This document shows, in pieces, positions 8,279 through 11,050 of a stretch of DNA of 11,050 bases. The notes under the pieces are model-generated. The model saw only the letters and a program-made list of their open reading frames with translations. It was not told where the DNA came from and did no database searches. The stretch comes from Candidatus Zhuqueibacterota bacterium (lineage in GTDB: Bacteria; Zhuqueibacterota; Zhuqueibacteria; Zhuqueibacterales; Zhuqueibacteraceae), in assembly GCA_013361015.1 (NCBI GenBank), contig JABWAN010000088.1, positions 1-11,050 of the forward strand, given 5' to 3'. The first letter of the stretch is position 1, and every line of letters starts with the position of its first letter. Both the position numbers and the translations under genes were made by a program.

Positions 8279-8331
8279 GATGCAAACACTAGAGTGATGA
8301 GGACAAATGGAGCGAGGTTATTTGCATGCGC

Positions 8332-8360
8332 AAAATAGAAAACGCTTCTGCGCAATGCAA
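8332..8360 (-). promoter_or_regulatory. Candidate internal promoter for the ATPase-TOPRIM pair
   Basis: In the 109-base gap between mod and the ATPase gene, the minus strand has TTGCAT (8360-8355), a 17-base spacer and TATTTT (8337-8332). Both hexamers and the spacing are identical to the candidate upstream of the oxidoreductase at 1638-1610. A small inverted repeat, TTTGC-ATGC-GCAAA (8321-8334), overlaps the -10 edge and would suit an operator. Transcription would start near 8325. The assignment rests on pattern only. Confidence 0.35.
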
Positions 8361-8387
8361 TTTTATTTTTGCCGCAGCGTTCATGAG

Positions 8388-10403
8388 TCATTCCATCTCC
8401 ACCGCCACCGTCTTTGTCGTATCATTCCCCAAAATGTCGATCACTTTGATGACGATGTTATATGCGCCGGGCTTCTCATAAACACGCGAAGTCTCCAACA
8501 CGAAATCATTGCCTTTGCGCGTGCGGAAGGTTTGCCATTCGTTGTGGAAGGTGTCGCCTTGATAATTCCAATCCACGGCCCAGTAGTCGATCCATTGGCT
8601 CCAATGCGTGATGGCTTTGTGTACGTCTTGCGGCACGTCGTCGTGCGGCGGGATGAAATCTTTGAGCTTCAATTTGGCAACTGCGGCGTTCGCCTTCTTC
8701 TGCGTTTTGATCTCAACCGCGAGCGCGGCCAATTCGAAGAAGTGAATATCGCCCTGCTCCACCGCGCGTTTTTCCAAAACCTCGCGCGGGATTTTTTTGA
8801 AGCGCAAATCCACGCGCGCTTCCGCGGCGATTTGCCGGGCCAACTCGTTCAGCTCGAACGCAAACTCCCAGCCGAGCACGTCGATGCCCGCCTCTTGCGG
8901 CGAATCTTTGCCTTTGCCAACGCTGCGCCAAATTTCCGCGGCCATGGCTTTCACGTCGGAGAGCGTGACCGGCGCATCCACTGCGCCGACGTGTACCATA
9001 CGCCCGCTCTTGAGGCCGTGCAGCCAGGTGTGGCCGCTCACCGGTTCGGCGTGATAGAGTTCGAGAATGAATTTGCGATACCGCGCTTCGCGGTCGCGCA
9101 CATCGCGTTCGCGTTGGTCTTCCGCATGATTTTGGCTGGGAAACTCTGCGGCCTGCCACGCTTGCCGTTCATACTTGCCGAGGTTTTGCACCACGAAGGG
9201 CTTGACGTGCGGAATGGCGAGCAATCTTTTGCGCGTGGTGTGAATGGCAAAGCGGCCGAGGTCGCACGTGATCCACTTGCGCTTGAGTTTTTCCGCCACC
9301 GATGCGGTGGTGCCGCTGCCGCAAAAGCAATCGAGCACGAGATCACCATCGTTGCTTGAAAGTTTGATTATCCTTTCCAAAAGAGCTTCTGGCTTTTGAG
9401 TAGCATATTCGAGCATTTCTTTAGAGTGGAATTGAACTGGTTTTATGTCCAGCCATAGATCTTGAAGTGGCACCCCCGGCATTTCGTCAAGATAGCGTTT
9501 CTGTTGTGGCACTGTACCGGGAGCAGTTTGAACAATTCTGCCTTGTTCATATAGTTCTTGCATTCTTTTTTGAGAAAATCTCCAATATCGTGTAATGCCC
9601 AAGAACTCATAGTAGGGATTGCCTTTTCCTGCTTTCCCTGGCGCTGTAGTATCGCTGAGACGATACCTTCTTCCATCAGAATCTTTGAAGCGATAGAAAG
9701 CATCGACATAGCTTTGATCATACTCAGTATATTGCATATTCCAAGCGTAGTTTTCTGATTTTGTATAAACAAAAAGGCTTTCATGAATTCTCCCCATATG
9801 TCGAGAGCCTTGCCCTATATCACTTTTTGCCGATTGTCGTTTCCAGACTATCTCGTTTAAGAATTTATCTGCCCCAAATACTTCGTCCATTAATGCTTTG
9901 ACGTAGTAACTCACATGCCAATCCAAATGCACATAAATACTCCCATCCTCCGCCAGCAAATCGCGTAGCAGCACCGTGGTTTCATAGAACCATTGCAAGT
10001 ACGAATCCAGCCCGCGGCCCCACGTGTCGCGGTAAGCTTTCTGCTCGATGATCGAAGGCTGCTTCACAAACGAAGTGGTTTCGTCTTCTTCGGTGTCGGG
10101 ATGATCGGGAATGGTGGCGGTGAAGGAAAAATCCGCGCCGGTATCGAACGGCGGGTCGATGTAAATGAGATTGACTTTGCCGGCAAATTCGGGCAGGAGA
10201 GAAGGGAGCACGTATTTTTTATCGCCCCAAATCAAACGGTTGCGCCAATCGGTTTCGCGGCCGCCGGCGAACAAATCCAAATTGCGCGCGCGGTCCGCGG
10301 CGCTTTCGTTCACGGTTTCAATGGTTTGAAACGGCAGCGCAATGCGCACGGGCGCGGTTTTCTTGCCGTCTTGGTATTTGCCTTCCCAAATCAGTTCGGT
10401 CAT
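8388..10403 (-). CDS. mod: Type III-like adenine-specific DNA methyltransferase
   Basis: A 671-residue DNA N6-adenine methyltransferase, the modification and recognition subunit of a Type III-like system. Motif IV DPPF is at residues 83-86 (context LIYIDPPFDTG) and the S-adenosylmethionine-binding motif I DCFCGSGTT is at 358-366; catalytic motif before cofactor motif is the beta-class order of Mod proteins. Residues of about 155-348 between them should hold the target-recognition domain, and its DNA (about 9360-9940) is much more AT-rich than the rest of the gene. A long C-terminal region (about 400-671) ends in a beta-rich segment, VYEKPGAYNIVIKVIDILGNDTT at 641-663. Start at 10403 is preferred over an in-frame ATG at 10442 because GGAAA precedes it and MTELIWEGKY is a typical beginning. 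The partner res is broken, so Mod may now act as a solitary methyltransferase. Confidence 0.92.
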   Translation of the reverse strand: MTELIWEGKYQDGKKTAPVRIALPFQTIETVNESAADRARNLDLFAGGRETDWRNRLIWGDKKYVLPSLLPEFAGKVNLIYIDPPFDTGADFSFTATIPDHPDTEEDETTSFVKQPSIIEQKAYRDTWGRGLDSYLQWFYETTVLLRDLLAEDGSIYVHLDWHVSYYVKALMDEVFGADKFLNEIVWKRQSAKSDIGQGSRHMGRIHESLFVYTKSENYAWNMQYTEYDQSYVDAFYRFKDSDGRRYRLSDTTAPGKAGKGNPYYEFLGITRYWRFSQKRMQELYEQGRIVQTAPGTVPQQKRYLDEMPGVPLQDLWLDIKPVQFHSKEMLEYATQKPEALLERIIKLSSNDGDLVLDCFCGSGTTASVAEKLKRKWITCDLGRFAIHTTRKRLLAIPHVKPFVVQNLGKYERQAWQAAEFPSQNHAEDQRERDVRDREARYRKFILELYHAEPVSGHTWLHGLKSGRMVHVGAVDAPVTLSDVKAMAAEIWRSVGKGKDSPQEAGIDVLGWEFAFELNELARQIAAEARVDLRFKKIPREVLEKRAVEQGDIHFFELAALAVEIKTQKKANAAVAKLKLKDFIPPHDDVPQDVHKAITHWSQWIDYWAVDWNYQGDTFHNEWQTFRTRKGNDFVLETSRVYEKPGAYNIVIKVIDILGNDTTKTVAVEME

Positions 10404-10426
10404 GAGGTTTTCCAGATTGTGGTCGC

Positions 10427-10482
10427 GCCCACAAGCGGGCAATGGGGTGAGGTGGTTTTCAAACAGTGGCCCACAAGGGGCC
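10427..10482. repeat. Twin small inverted repeats between the antitoxin-like gene and mod
   Basis: Within the 86-base gap ahead of mod are two related short hairpin-forming units: GCCC-ACAAGC-GGGC (10427-10440) and GGCCC-ACAAG-GGGCC (10468-10482), sharing the core CCCACAAG. They are 27 bases apart. There is no T-run after either on the minus strand, so they are not classical terminators. They could act as an operator or attenuate read-through into mod; chance is possible given their short stems. Confidence 0.3.
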
Positions 10483-10489
10483 GGGGCTA

Positions 10490-10744
10490 CTAAAACACCG
10501 CGGCTTCCGCAAAGTCAAAACGCGGCACTTGAATTTTATCTTTGAAAAAATTTTGATGTGCGGCCAATTCTTCCAAACGTTCCAGCACCGGACCGCGGTA
10601 GTATCTTTCCCCACATTTTCGGCAAACACCCACCGGCACATTTTCGAAAACGTAGAGCTTGCCTTTCAAGCGCAAGTCAACGGTCACACGTTTTTCGAAC
10701 ACACGGCCGCCACAGTAATCGCAGGTATCGTATTTTGCTTTCAT
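10490..10744 (-). CDS. YgiT-type zinc-finger protein, probable antitoxin
   Basis: An 84-residue protein with two CxxC pairs, YCDYCGG-type near the N-terminus (CDYC) and CRKC about 30 residues later, in the spacing of the MqsA/YgiT N-terminal zinc-binding domain. The segment between them (VTVDLRLKGKLYVFENVPVGV) and RYYRGPVLERLEEL after them also fit this family. There is no C-terminal helix-turn-helix, unlike full MqsA. I prefer the second ATG (10744) because GAGGA ends six bases before it, whereas it abuts the first ATG at 10750. The upstream DUF4258-like gene ends at 10747, so the genes are 2 bases apart (or overlap as ATGA if the first ATG is used). This order, small toxin-like gene followed by YgiT-type gene, is a common toxin-antitoxin layout. 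The stop is TAG. Confidence 0.8.
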   Translation of the reverse strand: MKAKYDTCDYCGGRVFEKRVTVDLRLKGKLYVFENVPVGVCRKCGERYYRGPVLERLEELAAHQNFFKDKIQVPRFDFAEAAVF

Positions 10745-10746
10745 GA

Positions 10747-11019
10747 TCATTCCTCAAAGACGGTTATGATTCTCAGATAGCCCAATGCCGTCAACCGGCA
10801 AATACTTCGAAGTTTTCGTCCATCCGTGGCTTTACCTGAAACACAACATTTTGTGGAGGTAGCAGGATCGCGTTGGCGTTCAATGATGCGCCCGGAGTAA
10901 ATCCCTTGTTTTACATCCTTGAGGCTAAAATTGTCGGCTTGCATTTCCATCTTTGCATGCGAAGTCAACTCATATAGTCCCAAAGCAACCTTCCGGCGCA
11001 GATCCTCGATTTTCGCCAC
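10747..11019 (-). CDS. DUF4258-like small protein, probable toxin
   Basis: A 90-residue protein starting at GTG 11019 with AGGAGA about 9 bases upstream. ELTSHAKMEMQADNFSLKDVKQGI (about 17-40) followed by GRIIERQ and a C-terminal TALGYLRIITVFEE is the pattern of DUF4258 proteins: a 'sHA--rm-er-i---dv' helix, then a small beta-sheet ending in 'iiTvy'. These RelE/MqsR-like small proteins usually sit directly upstream of a YgiT-type zinc-finger gene, as here, and are thought to act as ribonuclease toxins. I cannot point to catalytic residues with certainty. The CC pair in KCCVSGKATDGRK is unusual to my eye. It is the first gene of the minus-strand run and its promoter probably lies at the window edge. 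Confidence 0.8.
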   Translation of the reverse strand: MAKIEDLRRKVALGLYELTSHAKMEMQADNFSLKDVKQGIYSGRIIERQRDPATSTKCCVSGKATDGRKLRSICRLTALGYLRIITVFEE

Positions 11020-11043
11020 GGGGTCTTCTCCTCAAACTGAGGC

Positions 11044-11049
11044 AATATA
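11044..11049 (-). promoter_or_regulatory. Possible -10 element for the toxin-antitoxin-like pair
   Basis: The minus strand reads TATATT at 11049-11044, five of six matches to TATAAT. A start point near 11037 would leave a short leader containing the AGGAGA ribosome binding site before the GTG at 11019. The -35 would lie beyond the window, so this cannot be completed here. Confidence 0.25.
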
Positions 11050-11050
11050 G

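Noticed and set aside
8307..9359. Long plus-strand open frame opposite mod (350 codons)
   Set aside because: It is antisense to a firmly identified methyltransferase, rich in His/Arg/Ala as expected from a mirror of GC-biased codons, and shows no domain.
9443..9784. Minus-strand open frame of 113 codons inside mod
   Set aside because: It lies in another frame within the AT-rich target-recognition part of mod, which itself reads continuously; no start signal or family-like sequence.
1..11050. CRISPR array, tRNA, rRNA or insertion sequence
   Set aside because: I saw no regularly spaced direct repeats, no tRNA-like cloverleaf, no rRNA sequence and no transposase or terminal inverted repeats; a covariance-model search would be needed to exclude a small RNA.

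Overview
The window (about 50-57% GC outside one AT-rich patch) looks like a bacterial chromosomal stretch in which a defence/stress island sits between two metabolic genes. The twin-arginine-exported Gfo/Idh/MocA oxidoreductase of the 'RREFLG...AAAA' type, the cytoplasmic GH13 enzyme and the two small toxin-antitoxin-like pairs suit an environmental bacterium from groups rich in these families (Planctomycetes/Verrucomicrobia, FCB-group or KSB1-like lineages, Acidobacteria). This assignment is an impression. Nothing in the window fixes the phylum, and no rRNA or tRNA gene was seen.

Layout. Minus strand, in transcription order from the right edge: a DUF4258-like small protein (11019-10747) and a YgiT-type zinc-finger partner (10744-10490); the adenine methyltransferase mod (10403-8388); a RecF/SMC-like AAA ATPase (8278-7130) joined by a GTGA overlap to a TOPRIM-type protein (7133-6519); then res of the same restriction-modification system, broken into an N-terminal helicase fragment (6482-5712) and a C-terminal helicase/nuclease fragment (from about 5713 to 4223); then a GH13 alpha-amylase/cyclomaltodextrinase-like enzyme (4158-2383). 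Convergent to these, on the plus strand, lies a small putative toxin gene (1721-2098) overlapping a DUF2283-like gene that carries two in-frame TAG codons (2017 to about 2382). The left end holds the exported oxidoreductase (1467-22, minus).

How it fits together. mod and res would form a Type III-like restriction-modification system, with a separate ATPase-TOPRIM pair nested between them. That pair has the logic of split OLD/PARIS-type defence modules (ATPase sensor plus TOPRIM effector) and looks intact. The res gene does not: it has lost the segment expected to carry the DEAH and TATP motifs and changes frame at the same point. The locus may therefore now be methylation-only plus an independent ATPase-TOPRIM system. 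The target-recognition part of mod is strikingly AT-rich against its flanks, as expected for domain swapping. Both ends of the island carry a toxin-antitoxin-like pair, one apparently intact and one decaying. A matching promoter-like pair (TTGCAT, 17 bases, TATTTT) lies upstream of both the ATPase and the oxidoreductase. No gene-free stretch exceeds 300 bases; the longest is 1468-1720.
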